Shown here piece after piece: positions 11,286 through 22,361 of a stretch of DNA of 64,000 bases. The translations under genes were made by a program, and so were the position numbers. Source of the stretch: Paracyclopina nana. Taxonomy: Eukaryota; Arthropoda; Copepoda; Cyclopoida; Cyclopettidae. Below the pieces are notes generated by a model. The model made no database searches, was not told the DNA's origin, and saw only the letters and a program-made list of their open reading frames with translations. Every line of letters begins with the position of its first letter. Within the stretch, counting starts at the first letter, position 1. The DNA is taken from assembly GCA_019096065.1 (NCBI GenBank), contig JAGUCH010000007.1, positions 146,501-210,500 on the forward strand, read 5' to 3'.

Positions 11286-12312
11286 ATGAACAAGGATGAA
11301 TCCAGACTTCCAGCATTGGAAAAAATTGCAGCTTTCAAAGAAGTCAAATTGGAAAGGACTTTTTCAAGGGATCTAGAGACTGAGGTGAAATAAAAAAGAA
11401 CAATTCAAACTAACAAACACATTATGTAAGCTATAATATATTAAATTGTATTAAAGAGAGAAGCTCAAGAGCAAAAAAAGTTGCAGATGCTCAAAGAAAA
11501 CTTGCATGATGAGGCCATGAGAGAAAGAGAGTGGTACATCACAGTAAGTGTAATTATCAAAAAATAATACATGTAATAAAAAATAAATGATTTCAGGTTT
11601 TCTCCAATCCTCATCCTCCTTTGCTATTGGTATTCTTATTTGGATATCTACCAGGATTGTTGGCAGCTTTGATCAGCATTGTCTCAAAAACTTCCATAGA
11701 GTTCCCCCAAAATTTCACTACTGAGGGCTGCAACTGGCGGAACATAACTGGCCTTGACACTTAGTAAAATACTATAATTTTTTAAAATCATGCTAAAATA
11801 TTAACAGCATTTTTCACAGTTGTTGGCCTGGAGTGAATAGTGGCATGGTTTGGTACTTGGTAGCTTTGGTGCCACTTTTCATTTTGGTTCGCACACAAAT
11901 CAAATTTCTTTTCAATTTTAATTTACTCTTTGACTTTTTAGGTGTCAACCTTTTTTCGGGCAAAGGCCATTCAAATGATTCGAATCTTAAAGGGGAACCC
12001 TTTGAAAAACTTGAAAAACCAATCCATGTCCACAATCACCCAGTGGCAAAGGCAAATGTCGTCAGCTCAAGTGGCCACTCAATTTGACGACTTTTACATA
12101 AAATCCTCAGCCTTGACTTTATTCATCATCACTGTGGCTTGGACATTGGGAGTGCTGCACTCCATCTTTGCTTGGGGTAATTAGAATTGATAAAGTGCAT
12201 AAAAAATCATCACTTAGCTTCATTTTCAGGCATGTCCATTCCATTTGGCGTGGTGTGTTTTCTGCAGGGATTGATCCATATGTTGTCACTCGTGAGGAAA
12301 ACAACTCAATGA
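11286..12312 (+). CDS. Four-TM protein resembling TM4-TM7 of an adhesion-type GPCR
   Basis: Exons 11286-11384, 11457-11543, 11597-11763, 11820-11886, 11942-12176 and 12230-12312 give about 245 residues, all phases consistent. Residues 1-60 are charged and helical (coiled-coil-like). Then come four hydrophobic segments: PPLLLVFLFGYLPGLLAALI, SGMVWYLVALVPLFILV, ALTLFIITVAWTLGVLHSIF and PFGVVCFLQGLIHMLSLV. The CW before the second segment and the LQG in the last resemble the second extracellular loop/TM5 and TM7 of class B2 receptors. No TM1-TM3 is visible upstream. It may be a truncated receptor, a half-receptor or an unrelated four-helix protein. The last 7 bp of coding sequence overlap the end of the convergent MICU gene. 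Confidence 0.6.
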
Positions 12313-14418
12313 TAAACATGTTGGCTTTCTTTCATGACTTTGTTGACACATCGCTTGAATTTCACCCAGGAACTTTTGGGGTACAAACTGGCCATCAATC
12401 GCCTTCGTAGCCTGTTTTGCATCACCACAATGAACTCATCGTACCCCAAAAGTCCATCCCCTAAAAATCATTTTTAATTGCTGATTAGTGAATTTAACAA
12501 AAGATTTTAAAACCTTGCTGGTCAAAAAGGTGGAAAACCATGTTGACAAGCCTGTCTGGCAAATTTTCCCCATTGAGGCAGATTTTGGCAGCTCTTTTGA
12601 ACTCGTTTTGGCTCAAGCTTTTCCCAGCTATTGAATACATCCGGACTGCTATGGCAAAGTCCTCCAGATTGTTCAATAGCTTGGTGAAAAGTTCGAATTC
12701 CTTGAAAGTGATGACATCCTCCAAATTGCTGACGCGGCCCAAAAACTCTTGTTTCGCCTAGAAACAAAAAGCTTGAACTTTTCAAGTATACTTAATTCAG
12801 TTTTAATGATCGTACCTTTGGCTTAAGGTTTGTGTATTTAAGGAGGATTTCAGCAAAGTCAATGCTGTCAATGGTCTCTTGTCCTCTGGAATATTCGACA
12901 AACTCAGCCAGCAGCATTTCTCGCTGGAAGTTGAGCAAAAAGGCCGAAAATTGGCTAAACTTGAGGGGCTTGTCCCCTTTGACACCAAAGAAGTGCGCTG
13001 TCAACGTTGTGGTGGGCAAGTGCATATCAATGACAAGTGTCTTGCTGGTCAAGCCCATTTGGCAGAAATTGGCAAATTCTTCTCTGACAATGGTCCCCTC
13101 GGCCGAGGTGTCAATGAGATCGAAAGCGATCCGGAATCCGGACTGAGGTCGAGTTAACAATGACAATAGAAACAAGTACTCCACATACGAAATGAGCCCG
13201 TTTTCGTTCAAGTCTCGAAACAGGGTGGGATTTTCTTCCACAGAGTCCCTTAATTTGGGCACTTGCTCCATCATGGCTTGGTACTGATTTTCATTCAAAA
13301 GCTGGAAAGAAAAATGTGGGATGCTTTTTAATTTTCTGGAAACAATTCGCTATAGAGGGGCAAATATTCGGTATTTTCGACAGCTTGAGCTTGACCAGAT
13401 GGCATCAGGACGGGTTCAACAATGTTGATCTTGACGAGTAGGCGGATGTCTTGACACGAAAATCCGGACAGGATGGACACAGTTTTGGCAGCATTGGCCA
13501 GCCCAATCCGCGGCCATTTGATCAGGGCCAACTTGGCACCAAAGCAGACCTCTTCCACCAGCTTGAACCTGAATGAGCCGAGCAGAGCTGGAGAAGACTC
13601 GTTGACTGGCTCCAATTTGAAGGCGAAACATGGCCGATTCTTGTAGGTGTACGGCTTGGCCAGAATCCTGAATTTGACGGTGACATCATCGCTGAGCCTC
13701 GTGCTGAACTCGTTCGACCTGATGCGATCCGTTTTGGCCAAGCTGGCGAGCAGAGTCTCCCAATCCTTGATCAACCACTCATGGGAGAGTTTGTGCACGT
13801 TCAATTTTGTCACAGTGTGCGTCATTTCTTAATTTTGACTAAATTCTAAAAGCAACGCCTTGCCATTTAACGGAAAATTAAAATAAAATACTTTCATTTT
13901 AACGCGCTCCGACTTGGCGGAAAATATTCTAGCCATTTGGCGGAAAATAAAATAATGACGCGCTCCGATTGGCGGAAAAATTTAATATTCATGCCATTTA
14001 GCGGAAAATCCCTAAAATGTTTGTTTACCTTTCGCTTTATTCTTGGCTTTGGCAAGTCCAAAACAATGCAGTCAAGGAAATCTCTCGGAGTCATGAAAAA
14101 TTGACTCTGGAACTCCACACTGGCGAATTTGTCAAAATGGCTGCGACCGAGCCTCGATTTTCTGCCAGCCTTTTTCTTCGCCGCTTGCTCAACGTCAACT
14201 TTCTTGTCGGAGCTGTCAAGCATGTCATTGCTCTGGGCGCTGATTTTGGAGAAGTAAGTTGAAATCACCAGCATTGGAGTCATCACCAAGATCGCGGGGC
14301 CAATCATGGTTTTCAACTTGCCACCCTTGGTCAATGACAAGTACCTCACGGTGACTTTGGGTGCACTAGTCCTCCATAGCTGCACAAGCTTGGAATGTTG
14401 CAGAAGTATTTTCCTCAT
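12306..14418 (-). CDS. MICU-family mitochondrial calcium uptake regulator
   Basis: EF-hand gatekeeper of the mitochondrial calcium uniporter in the intermembrane space. Exons are 14418-14029, 13301-12816, 12757-12514 and 12460-12306, about 424 residues. The N terminus is basic and hydroxylated, like a mitochondrial presequence, followed by a hydrophobic stretch (GPAILVMTPMLVIS) and a basic KKK cluster. FFMTPRDFLD near residue 110 and NGLISYVEYLFLLSLLT near 165-180 are family hallmarks. EF-hand 1 loop DTSAEGTIVREE starts near residue 194. EF-hand 2 is DQQGDGLLGYDE near 371; its third position is Gln, which may weaken Ca2+ binding. I cannot assign it to MICU1, 2 or 3. Intron 1 (728 bp) contains a separate gene on the same strand. 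Confidence 0.88.
13328..13825 (-). CDS. Possible MATH-like domain protein nested in MICU intron 1
   Basis: Single exon of 165 codons, same strand as MICU and wholly inside its first intron; the stop is 27 bp before MICU exon 2. The start HKLSHEWLIKDWETLL and later YKNRPCFAFKLEPV and FRFKLVEEV have the spacing of the beta-sandwich MATH/TRAF fold, but no BTB partner domain follows. Its GC content is above that of the surrounding intron, and an open frame of this length is unlikely by chance. It might instead be an alternative MICU exon, but its own ATG and stop, and MICU exons that join cleanly without it, argue for a separate gene. The domain call is tentative. Confidence 0.5.
   Translation of the reverse strand: MTHTVTKLNVHKLSHEWLIKDWETLLASLAKTDRIRSNEFSTRLSDDVTVKFRILAKPYTYKNRPCFAFKLEPVNESSPALLGSFRFKLVEEVCFGAKLALIKWPRIGLANAAKTVSILSGFSCQDIRLLVKINIVEPVLMPSGQAQAVENTEYLPLYSELFPEN
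13861..14010. promoter_or_regulatory. Cluster of TTGGCGGAAAA-type motifs
   Basis: Five related copies of a GGCGGAAAAT-type word (at about 13868, 13914, 13939, 13971 and 13999), three preceded by GCCATTT and two by CGCTCCGA. They sit directly upstream of the ATG of the nested gene at 13825. TTTGGCGGAAA resembles an E2F/DP site; that is similarity only. Confidence 0.4.
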
Positions 14419-14908
14419 AGTTATGTTCGCCGATGTTTTTGTTGTCAGCCGCGTCGAGGCATTTACACTGAAGTTGAGATTGCATGCGCACGTGCGCTCA
14501 CCTGCTGAAACTGAAATGCGCGTTCACGGCGAGCCGGACAAAAATTCGGCTCAAAAGGCAAATTTGAATTTATACCCTTTGCTTTAAACAAATCATTTAC
14601 TATTAAATATATATTAGCTAAAAATTATGGGCAGATACAATTTGTAACTGATTTTAACCTCGTTTTTAGATTTTTAAGCATAATTTAAGCAGAGGTAGAG
14701 TTTAACATAAGCGTGTAAATTTCTCGCAATTTTGATCAAAAGGTAATTTTCGATTATGGCTAATTTTTGAAAAGATAAAATTCGATAATCTTGTCGAGTT
14801 GTAGTTTATTTCTGTAGAACAGATAAAAGGTTGGGAATAATGATCGATAAATAGATATAACCACATAATAATAAAAGGACGATTGACTAGTCAATAATAC
14901 GCCAGTTT
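14419..14908. other. Intergenic region between MICU and the GYGQ-repeat gene
   Basis: Holds the MICU 5' flank on the left and the 3' untranslated region of the GYGQ-repeat gene on the right. TTTATT at 14805-14810 is AATAAA on the minus strand and is the likely poly(A) signal of the GYGQ gene. No other gene seen. Confidence 0.5.
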
Positions 14909-16713
14909 TTACGAGTAGGGAGACTTTGTGCTCGAGCTTGGAGATCCACTGTTGTATTGTCCCGTGGATTGCGTTCCGTATCCCGCTTGACTGTTGCCGT
15001 AACTTTGCTGCTGCTGCTGATTGCCGTAGCTCGGCTGAGCACTAGTGTAGCCACCGTAGCCAGAGCTTCCGTAAGGATTTGACGAAGGTGGAGTAGATCC
15101 GTACTGAGAATTGCCGTATCCGCTTTGCTGCCCATAGGTACTCTGACCGTAACCAGATTGTCCGTAACCAGATTGCCCATAGCCGGACTGACCGTAACCA
15201 GATTGTCCATAGTTACTCTGACCGTAACCGTAGCTAGGCTGTCCATAGTTACTCTGACCGTATCCAGATTGTCCGTATCCGGATTGACCGTATCCGGATT
15301 GACCGTATCCGGATTGACCGTATCCGGATTGACCATAGCCAGATTGTCCGTAACCGGATTGACCGTATCCGGTTTGACCGTAGCCATAAGAACTTCCGTA
15401 GTCATCCCTGTCACCGCCGTAGCCGCCGTAGCCGCCGTAACTTTGACCATAAGCACTGCCGTAACTAGGCTGGCCGTATGCACCTCCGTAGGAATTGCCG
15501 TAACCATAGTCATCTCTGTCGTAGCCGCCGCCGTAAGAATTGTAGCCTCCGTAATATCCTGCGTTATTCCCGTAGTAAGGCGTATTGTAAAAGTTGGTCG
15601 GGTACGTAGGAGGTCCCTGAAAACGGAAAAGCCAATAAGATACGTAAAAGTACAAAAAGCGTTAACGGAAATTCTTACGTAGTTGAACTTATTGAGGGCG
15701 TCGACGACAGTCGGACCGTAAAGACCATTTGGCTTCGACGCGGGAGCGGGTTGGGAGTTGAACGCGACGCTGAAGAAGAAATCCTTCTTTCCACGTTTGG
15801 CCAATTTCTGCCCCAAGAGGATATACAGCCTTTCCGCAGTATGAATGCAAGAAGCTACAAATGACATAAATTAAAACATTATCATCAACTAGTGATGATA
15901 TTTGATTACCAGGAATGGTGGGATCAGTTTTGTACCAGAAGCATTGCTTGTCAGCTGAACATTCCGTTTCTCCACGTGGGCAAAGGCATTTCGTCCCATC
16001 AAATTGGCAATATCCGACAGCGCCCTAAAAGCCATAATTAAAGCTAAATTAAGAGTATTAACTAATTAAACTTACTCCTTTGGGATTGGTCTTGGCAACG
16101 CACTCCGCGGCAGTTTGAACATTGGGAACTTCCCTTAGCCGGCAATTGATTGTCACCGGAGTGACAATTCCTATTAAAAAACAAGTAAAACCCACAAAAC
16201 TTTATAGGAAATGCAGAAAATCAAACCTGGGGTAATGGGAGCAGGTGCGGGAAAGCCAGGAATAGCGATGGCAGGTCCTCCACTGAGGGCGGCCAAGAGC
16301 GCGGCTAATCCGGCTGAAGATCCGGAAGACGGATTGTTGATTCCGGACGAAGTGGGCAGCGCAATAGATGGCGCTCCAAGGTTGGTGTTGAGTGCAGATG
16401 CACCCGCGGGCAAAGCAATCGTGGTCAACCCGTTGTTGGCGTTGGCATTGGCATTATTTGCGTTTCCGGAGTTCAAGCTATTCAGCAAGTCGGAGAGGCC
16501 ATCCCGAACTTGTCCTGAAGGCTGAGCCGTTCCCCCTGCTCCTGATCCACCTCCTGATCCAGATCCTGACGCTGATCCAGAGGCTGGCTTGGATTGAGAC
16601 TCGATATCCGCGAAAAGGTCTCTTCTTCCATAGGGAGAGGCAGCATGGCAGCCATCTTGGGAAATGAGGGCAGCAGCAAAAAAGGCCACAACAATTAAAA
16701 TCCTCCTACTCAT
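14909..16713 (-). CDS. Secreted low-complexity protein with GYGQ repeats
   Basis: Exons 16713-16227, 16170-16076, 16024-15910, 15854-15679 and 15616-14909 give about 526 residues. The start [18 protein letters not shown] is a signal peptide. Residues about 45-165 are Gly/Ser/Ala/Asn-rich ([13 protein letters not shown]). A middle segment of about 100 residues holds eight or more cysteines ([42 protein letters not shown]) and may be a folded disulfide domain. The last exon encodes about 236 residues dominated by YGQS(G/N) pentapeptides, rich in Tyr and Gln, like structural, cuticle-, silk- or adhesive-type proteins or prion-like domains. Long open frames on other strands here are shadows of the repeat. 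No known family recognised. Confidence 0.8.
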
Positions 16714-17000
16714 GGCGAGGTCCAAACGTGACTGGAGTCGGAGCAAGACTGAGTTGGCCACGAAATGAGACTTTGGTCATCGCTGAAAAATCAGCCAAAA
16801 ATTCAGCACTTTAATTGCTCCTGCTGCTGAGATCCGAGTTCTTTGCGAGCGGAACAATCTAATGAAAAATCACGCAACCTCGTTATTAAGTCTAATCCGG
16901 GGATTGAGGCCAATGAGAGATTATACCCTCAAGTGGAATTTTGGTGGCATATAGAGGCATTAAATGCTGAAACTTGGCTCAGTATCCAACAATTCGAAAA

Positions 17001-17326
17001 ATGATGAGCAAGCTCCTTCTTTTAGTGGCTTTGATCGTTTTGGGTACCCAAGCCTACCTGCCCGTTCAAGTAAAACACAAAATAGGCAATTCTCTCTTTT
17101 TTCATTTAATTTACTTAGAATGACAACATGCCTTGGAATAAGGAGCCCATGATTGGAGAGCCTGTGGAGGATGGCCCTCTGATCCAGGAGCTGTCACGAA
17201 AGCTCATTTTCAGAAAGCTCTGCGGAAGGTATAGGGAAATTTTTTTAAAAAAACACCTTCAAATCAGTTCAAATTTTCAGGTTCAACTTGATGAGCCATT
17301 CTGCGCTGTGCCGAATGAAAGATTGA
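17001..17326 (+). CDS. Short secreted peptide precursor, perhaps relaxin/insulin B-chain-like
   Basis: Exons 17001-17069, 17119-17228 and 17281-17326 give 74 residues. Residues 1-19 (MMSKLLLLVALIVLGTQA) are a clear signal peptide. The mature part is acidic in the middle and ends RKLCGRFNLMSHSALCRMKD, where two cysteines are spaced C-x11-C behind LCGR. That is the arrangement of an insulin/relaxin B chain, but no A chain follows before the stop. A different acceptor for exon 3 (after AAATCAG at about 17268) would give another frame that stays open to 17424 and lacks the C-x11-C pattern. It lies 180 bp from the convergent end of White. The hormone reading is speculative. Confidence 0.5.
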
Positions 17327-17505
17327 AGGTCAGCCCGATATGGTATGAAGTTAGTAAGTCCCAAAGAGCTCAGCAACATGTACTACTACAGAAGAGTACT
17401 CATCATCTAAATAAATTTGAATAATTATGAATAATGATAACAAAGCACGCACGACAGCCATAATGCTATATTGATTATTATGCAACGATGTGAAAAATAA
17501 AGCCA

Positions 17506-20041
17506 TCATTTGGATTTTCTGTACGTTTTCATGAGGAGTGCGAAAAATCCCAAAAGTCGAAGTCCAACGGCCAAGACGACAAGCATGACAAAGTCGAAAG
17601 CCCAGTTTGCCTGTAAAAAAGCCAAAATTCAGCTCAATTATAAGGCAATTTTCAATATTGAATACATCATCGAATCCATATCTTTTGATGACGTCATTCC
17701 CATTGGCAAAGCAAGGAGCCGCAGTTCCATTCATGACCGCTCCCAAGTCACAGTCCTTGATTGGCACATCTTTCCACTGGTTGATGACGAGGAGCTCATT
17801 GGAGTACAGAAACCAGGAAATGTACTTGATCCACTCCAGGTACACTGGCACAGACCTGCAATGCCAAATTGAAATGATGCCAATGCTCATATTATTTTTT
17901 AATTTTAATTAAATACGAGTTGCTCAGGAAAAATCCTCCGAAGAGCATGACAGGAATGATCAGAGGTGGAGCCAAGGCCAAGGCCATTTGGAGGCTGGAG
18001 GCCACACACGAAATGAAGTATCCAAAGCTGACAACCACCTAACGAAAGTACAGAAAATACACACTAAAAAAATTCAGAGATCATGCTGATTTGTACTTGG
18101 GTGACAAGCAGGATGACAAGGCAGGCGATGAGGAAACGCTCAAATTCACCGTTCATGCCCACCATATAGTAGAAAATGCACACAAACATCACAGGTGTGA
18201 TGAGGAACAAAGGGAGCTCAGCCAATTGCTTGCACAAATAGTACACGTCAGTCCTGTACATCCCGTTGAAATGCTCCCTCAAGAAAATGGGCAATTCCAT
18301 GCAGAAAACCTGGGAAAACCAGGATTTAGGAAATAGTACAACATTAAAAAAAGCTTTTTATAATTACGTTGACCACTGCAAACATGTTGGAAAAAGTGGT
18401 ATTTGTGAGCAGGAGAAAAAGGGCTCCATTGATGTTCATAATGCCATTTTGGTCCTCAGTTTGGCCGAAATAAATGATGCCAAGGACAACAGCAATGATC
18501 TGAAAGAAGTGGAATCAAAATGATGCCAAAAAGATCATGATAACTATAACTCACGATGGTTTGGGCAAATCGGACTTGCATGATCATGGGCTCTTTGATG
18601 ACAGACAAAAAGCTCCTCCACATCAAGGCCTTGAACTGGGCCAGCCATGAAGCCTTGTAAGGACTTCTCCTCTCGGCCAGCCTCAGTTGGGCGTTGGTGT
18701 CAGAGACCACGTGGTCAAGTTGGTACTGGATCTCGTGCTCCACTCGACGGCCAAGCTCGCTCTGGTGAAAGGTCTGGCAAACTTGGCTGATCAAGGCTCG
18801 ACATTCGCCCTCTTTTCCAGGTGTGACAGCCAAAACGTGGATGTAGTGATCGGCAGGGTTGAAGTTGTAAGGACAGGGCAAATTCACCCTTGAAATGTAA
18901 GAGAAAGTGCTGAAAAATGCAGACTAAATATATATTTTTTTGTACTGTTTGAAGAACTCGGTGGCTTCGAAGGTGCTCCCCAGAAAGGCCACGCGGCCTT
19001 CAGCCATCAAAAGGACACGGTCAAACATGGCAAACACTTGTGAGCTGGGCTGGTGAATGGTGCACACAATCGTCTTTCCTTGGCTGGCCAACTTCCTAAA
19101 AATCAAAAATTAAACCAAGATCATGAGAAAGAATAGAAGAGGTTTTTTACTTGAGGACTTCAACTACATTTTGGGCCATGTAAGAGTCGAGGCCAGAAGT
19201 GGGCTCGTCGCAAAACAGCAAAGGCGGATTGGTGAGCACCTCAGAGGCGAATGCCAATCGCTTCATTTCGCCTCCGGAAATGCCCTTGATCCGGCCCTGA
19301 ATGCCAATCAGCGTTTTCTCGCACTTCTTCAGCCCCAATTCCCTCATCACAGACTCGACTCGCTCCATACGCTGGTCGTATGGAATATTCTTGTCCATCC
19401 GGACCGCAGCCTAGAATATGGCAATTTGTAAATTAATCCTGAGGATTAGTAGCACTTTTAAAATACCTGAAAGTTCAAGTGCTCCCTCACGGTCAGAGTA
19501 CCAATAAAGAGATCATCTTGTTGCACATACGCTGAAACTGAGGTCAAGGTATTGGGGCTGACAGGTGCTCCATTGGCATAACGGGACCCGGATTCTACGG
19601 AAAGTCCCGTCAAATTCCGGAATGTCAGTGCATTCAAAAGCGTGGATTTGCCAGCTCCAGAAGCTCCCATGATGGCCAACAGTTCTCCCGGCTTGCAATA
19701 TCCACTAGCTAGCAAAAAAACAAAACAATTTAAAATAATGATCAAAACAATGCGTTGGACGTACCTTTGCTCAAGATCAACTTGTCGGGTTGAGCTTCGC
19801 GTTTTCCAAGGCCACAAAAGCCTTTTCGGCCTTTGGAGCCTTTCACAGCCACAGTGATGTCTTTCCAGCTGAAGGTGAGCTGATTTGACTCATCTGTCAA
19901 GGAGTCGAATCTCTCAATCTGCGCATTGATTTCGACCACATTCGTCTTGGAAAAACCCTTCGGTATGCAAATAAATCACTTGTTAATAGCTGCATTTCTA
20001 CATTTTACCGAATTGGGCAGAAAAACTGCCGTTTCTTCCAT
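17506..20041 (-). CDS. White-type ABCG half-transporter
   Basis: Eleven exons: 20041-20009, 19957-19765, 19708-19467, 19410-19151, 19095-18946, 18888-18555, 18499-18368, 18309-18097, 18038-17917, 17855-17666 and 17610-17506. All phases match; about 657 residues, close to Drosophila White. The nucleotide-binding domain comes first, as in all ABCG: Walker A GASGAGKS near residues 90-97, signature GISGGE near 199-204, Walker [13 protein letters not shown] near 220, H-loop [24 protein letters not shown] is a White-specific stretch. Six C-terminal TM helices follow. White dimerises with Scarlet or Brown to load pigment precursors into granules; it may carry purines or tryptophan metabolites here. 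Orthology against other ABCG copies needs a tree. Confidence 0.92.
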
Positions 20042-21214
20042 GCTTGTCAAAGTATCAAAAATTCAAAATCACAGGTTTGTTTACAAGTTCAAATATTGGC
20101 TGTAATTTGTTGACATGGTTCGATTTGACGGAAAAAATATTCGTCGCGGAATTAAATAATACGCGAACATGTGGGACGTTTTTTCAGTTCTACATTAATG
20201 AATGCCGATTCTAGAGAAGTACTATTGTTAATTTGAACAGGTGTCACAGTCTAAATTCCACCTTTGCAACTCACATTTGTGAATTTACCGGGCAAAGCCG
20301 GCTCAAAGTCGCTTTTGTAGCCTTTATTTTCCATCCTCGCTAATTAGTTGCTTGTCATCTACTGGAGCATAATCATCCAAGTTGGAGCAGTGCTGATAAT
20401 TTATGCTATATAGTGCAAATAGTCTTATCATAAAAATACTGCAAAGAACGTTCACAGCCCAGTGGATGTATTAGAAAATTATTTGGGGGTGATAAAAATA
20501 GATTAAACTTGTCAAGGCTCCTTACTATTCTACATTCAAAATTGAGACTTACTTGGAAAAGGTTCCACACGTCAGAGACTTTCCCAGGAAAGCTCTCCTG
20601 ATGCTGATCCTTGCTCATGATCAGATAATTATCTCTCATTCTTCATTTCAACATTCCATGCCTATTTAGAAACTGTTATGATACAGTGTCACACATTGCA
20701 TGTTTGACTTTCTAGCTTTCTCACTGGAAACCAGAATAGGCCTGATCAAAGGCCATTGCTTCGGTTTTTACCTGATGGCATAACTTTGCATTTCTGCGGT
20801 TGTCCAAAATTGATTAGGGATTCAGCGTAGGTCTAGTAGAAGTAGGTCTACTCAGCAATCAGAATAAAACCATGCAAAATCTCAGTTTACTAAGAGTCTA
20901 CAGAGCTACCAGACGACTATGAAAGAGCCCTTAAACTGGGGAAAATACCGGAACATTTTAATACTGTTAACTGTACCACAATTAAAAACATTACTTTGGA
21001 TCCCATAAAATCCTCGGAAACTCAAAAGCAGAGAAAACAAAGGCAATTAGTCTTATTATTAAAGTGGCGCTTTTGAACATAAAAACACGGTTTTTGTCTA
21101 CTACTCAGAAATAACGCTTCACTTTCGCGCAAAAATTAAATCGACAACAAGAGGCGACGAAACCGCTTTCGCTTTTCAAATTTCAATCTTTCAAGCCAAT
21201 TTAAACTGCAAAAA
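20042..21214. other. Intergenic region between White and the acidic protein gene
   Basis: A 1.17-kb divergent spacer containing both promoters. A 77-codon minus-strand frame at 20639-20406 has no supporting features and I do not call it. A TTTGACGGAAAAAATATTCG stretch at about 20125 resembles the GGCGGAAAAT motifs upstream of the nested gene at 13825. Confidence 0.4.
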
Positions 21215-22195
21215 ATGGAGTCCAACGGTGACAGCCAACCCCTGACGAGGAGCATGAAGAAGAAGCTCAACATTGCCGATGAGGTCATCGAGGTCACTGA
21301 TCATCCCGAGGTTGAAAAGCTGGTGCAGGACCAGCTTTTCCACAATTTTGTCGAGGTGACCAAAAAAATTCGGAAACCGTTTTTTTAACTTAATTTTTGA
21401 AAATTCTCCAGAAAATCGTGGATCCTGATCAGGGTCCCATCAAGGATGATGAGGAGGGCGAGGACTTTGTTCCCGGCGAAAGCTCCATTTTGGAGGCCGA
21501 AGACGGCGGATCTTCCGAAGAGGAACTGGACAAAGAAGAGGAGGAGGAAAATGATGCCAATGAGGATCTGGAGCTGAGCATTGATGGCAAGCCCATTGAT
21601 GTCGTCAAAGGAGTCCCACCTGCCATGGCCCAAGCGTACAAGAAAAGGTTCCCCCAATTCTGGAGGACTCAGCACGGACTGACCATTCACACCGGTCAAT
21701 CCTATGACCAGGAGGAAGATCCGGATTTCGAAGCTCAGGACTCCTCCGATGATGAGGATTCCGACTCTGAGGAAGCCGAGTCTGAAAACAAGGACCAGTC
21801 CCAGGATGAAATCAAGGAGGAGGAAATTGATGCTCTTGCCGTTCAAGTTGAGGATATGATCATCCCGGATGAGCAGCTCAACCTGGAGGCCAATGCAGAT
21901 CTGGAGGAGAAACATGAGGACTCTTCGGACGAGGAGGAGAAAAATGTCGCTCAAGTCATTGAGTAAGCTTCCATTATTGATAATCTTAGTTAAGTACTGA
22001 TACATTGTTGGCCATAGGGAGATCCTGGATGGATACAAGTCTGAAGAGGATCCGGAATTCCTCCTCACTCCGGATGATCTTGCTGAAAATGACGACACCA
22101 TGTCGGATGATTCCTATGAATCTGCTGTCGATGACCATGACACTGATGAAGAAGATGACACCAAGGAGGATGAAGATGCCATGGAGCAACAGTAA
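21215..22195 (+). CDS. Acidic Glu/Asp-rich protein, unknown
   Basis: Exons 21215-21355, 21412-21962 and 22018-22195 give about 289 residues. A basic start (RSMKKKLNIADEVIEVTDHP) is followed by long acidic runs (SSEEELDKEEEEEND, DSSDDEDSDSEEAESE) broken by one less charged segment near residues 105-135 (PPAMAQAYKKRFPQFWRTQ) that looks folded or a binding motif. The second half is also acidic and serine-rich, with many casein kinase 2-type sites. This suggests a nuclear, histone- or nucleolus-associated protein, but I recognise no family. It converges on the RCC1/BTB gene, with 166 bp between stops. Confidence 0.75.
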
Positions 22196-22361
22196 CGTAC
22201 CTTTTATAGTAATCTCAAGACTGCCAAGTTCGATGTGTCAAACCAAAACTAGGTCAATAATTTTTCAATAGACAAACCTTCTTCTAATTTCGCATGATTT
22301 TATTGCTTGAAGTATTGATCAAAAAGTATGATTATCATGATCTATTCAAAAAACCATGGCT

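Noticed and set aside
14887-15867. 326-codon and 185-codon frames overlapping the GYGQ-repeat exon
   Set aside because: They are shifted or antisense readings of the pentapeptide repeat, and the former would read through spliced introns.
20406-20639. 77-codon minus-strand frame upstream of the acidic protein gene
   Set aside because: No domain, signal, splice or poly(A) support, and length is within chance.
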